A DNA stretch of 5,386 nucleotides, from contig UQIQ01000086.1 of assembly GCA_900541185.1 (NCBI GenBank), positions 1 through 5,386 on the forward strand, read 5' to 3'. The translations under genes and the position numbers were made by a program. The stretch comes from an uncultured Collinsella sp. (GTDB lineage Bacteria > Actinomycetota > Coriobacteriia > Coriobacteriales > Coriobacteriaceae). Positions 5,202 through 5,386 of the stretch are shown one piece after another. The notes beneath the pieces were generated by a model, which saw only the letters and a list, made by a program, of their open reading frames with translations, had not been told where the DNA came from and searched no databases. The stretch's first letter is position 1. Each line of letters starts with the position of its first letter.

Positions 5202-5338
5202 GGTCTCGAGGGGGAGTGAATGACACTACGCTATCCCATATTTGGTCCGCCAGACCTTGCCATGAACTGACCAAAAGCTTGACGGGGCAGGTCAGAGTCA
5301 TGAGTCAGAGCCAAACATATCGGCAAACGGTTGATTAG
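5202..5338 (-). promoter_or_regulatory. Upstream region of the AbiEi-like gene with dyad and direct repeats
   Basis: No gene is seen in these 137 nt, and no convincing -35/-10 pair could be picked for the minus-strand gene. Two repeats stand out: the inverted pair TTTGGTC (5241-5247) and GACCAAA (5269-5275), and the direct repeat GTCAGAG at 5291-5297 and 5304-5310 (13-bp period). AbiEi antitoxins are known to bind inverted repeats in their own promoters, so the dyad is a candidate operator, but short repeats like these can arise by chance. Confidence 0.25.
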
Positions 5339-5386
5339 CTGTCTCTTATACACATCTCCGAGCCCACGAGACTCGACGTCATCTCG
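5339..5386 (-). other. Nextera i7/Read 2 adapter, reverse complement (library artefact)
   Basis: Mosaic end at 5339-5357 (CTGTCTCTTATACACATCT), Read 2 tag at 5358-5372, index complement TCGACGTC at 5373-5380, and P7 tail ATCTCG at 5381-5386. It is the exact reverse complement of positions 1-48, including the same 8-base index. Genomic sequence ends at 5338. Confidence 0.98.

Noticed and set aside
1..5386. Window length of 5386 bases equals the phiX174 genome, the usual Illumina control.
   Set aside because: The content is not phiX174: it holds tRNAs, selD/yedF and brnQ at high GC. The length match is a coincidence.
1..5386. A composite transposon bounded by 48-bp terminal inverted repeats.
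   Set aside because: The repeats are Nextera adapter with an index; the Tn5 mosaic end comes from the library kit and no transposase is present.

Overview
The window is one genomic contig of about 5.3 kb (positions 49-5338) with Illumina Nextera library adapter left on both ends (1-48 and 5339-5386). High GC in the first 3.7 kb, the gene families and the actinobacterial-style AbiEi/endonuclease-like protein suggest a gut Coriobacteriia, most likely Collinsella or a relative. That assignment is an inference from family resemblance and composition, not from a database match.

Layout. (1) 50-2310, + strand: a selenium-handling gene cluster. It holds the last 55 codons of selD (selenophosphate synthase), yedF (TusA-like plus DsrE-like domains), an 83-residue DUF3343 protein (putative Se/S carrier family) and a class V cysteine desulfurase of the type that accompanies orphan-SelD loci. 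Spacing is tight: 59 nt, then 19 nt, then a 4-base ATGA overlap. A strong intrinsic terminator at 2325-2358 closes the unit. (2) 2378-3736, +: brnQ, a 12-helix branched-chain amino acid carrier with its own ribosome binding site. (3) 3748-4031, +: a two-gene tRNA operon, tRNA-Pro(UGG) then tRNA-Gly(UCC), with a near-consensus promoter (TTGCAC, 17 bp, TATAAT) and an intrinsic terminator. (4) 4062-4132: a 71-nt hairpin with 22-bp perfect arms and TA at both outer ends, not explained by any gene. (5) 4194-5201, - strand: a lower-GC gene for an AbiEi-antitoxin-like N-terminal region joined to a PD-(D/E)XK/DUF559-like C-terminal region, with no partner toxin gene visible.

How the genes may work together. 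The cysteine desulfurase could mobilise sulfur or selenium as a persulfide or selenopersulfide. The Cys-bearing carriers (YedF C14 in CPLP, YedF C171/C174, DUF3343 C45) could relay it to SelD for selenophosphate synthesis. The co-occurrence of these families is established; the order of the relay is inference. The tRNA operon and the AbiEi-like gene converge on the hairpin region, and the drop in GC there hints at acquired DNA next to tRNA genes.

The most striking structural signal, a perfect 48-bp terminal inverted repeat, is sequencing adapter and not biology.
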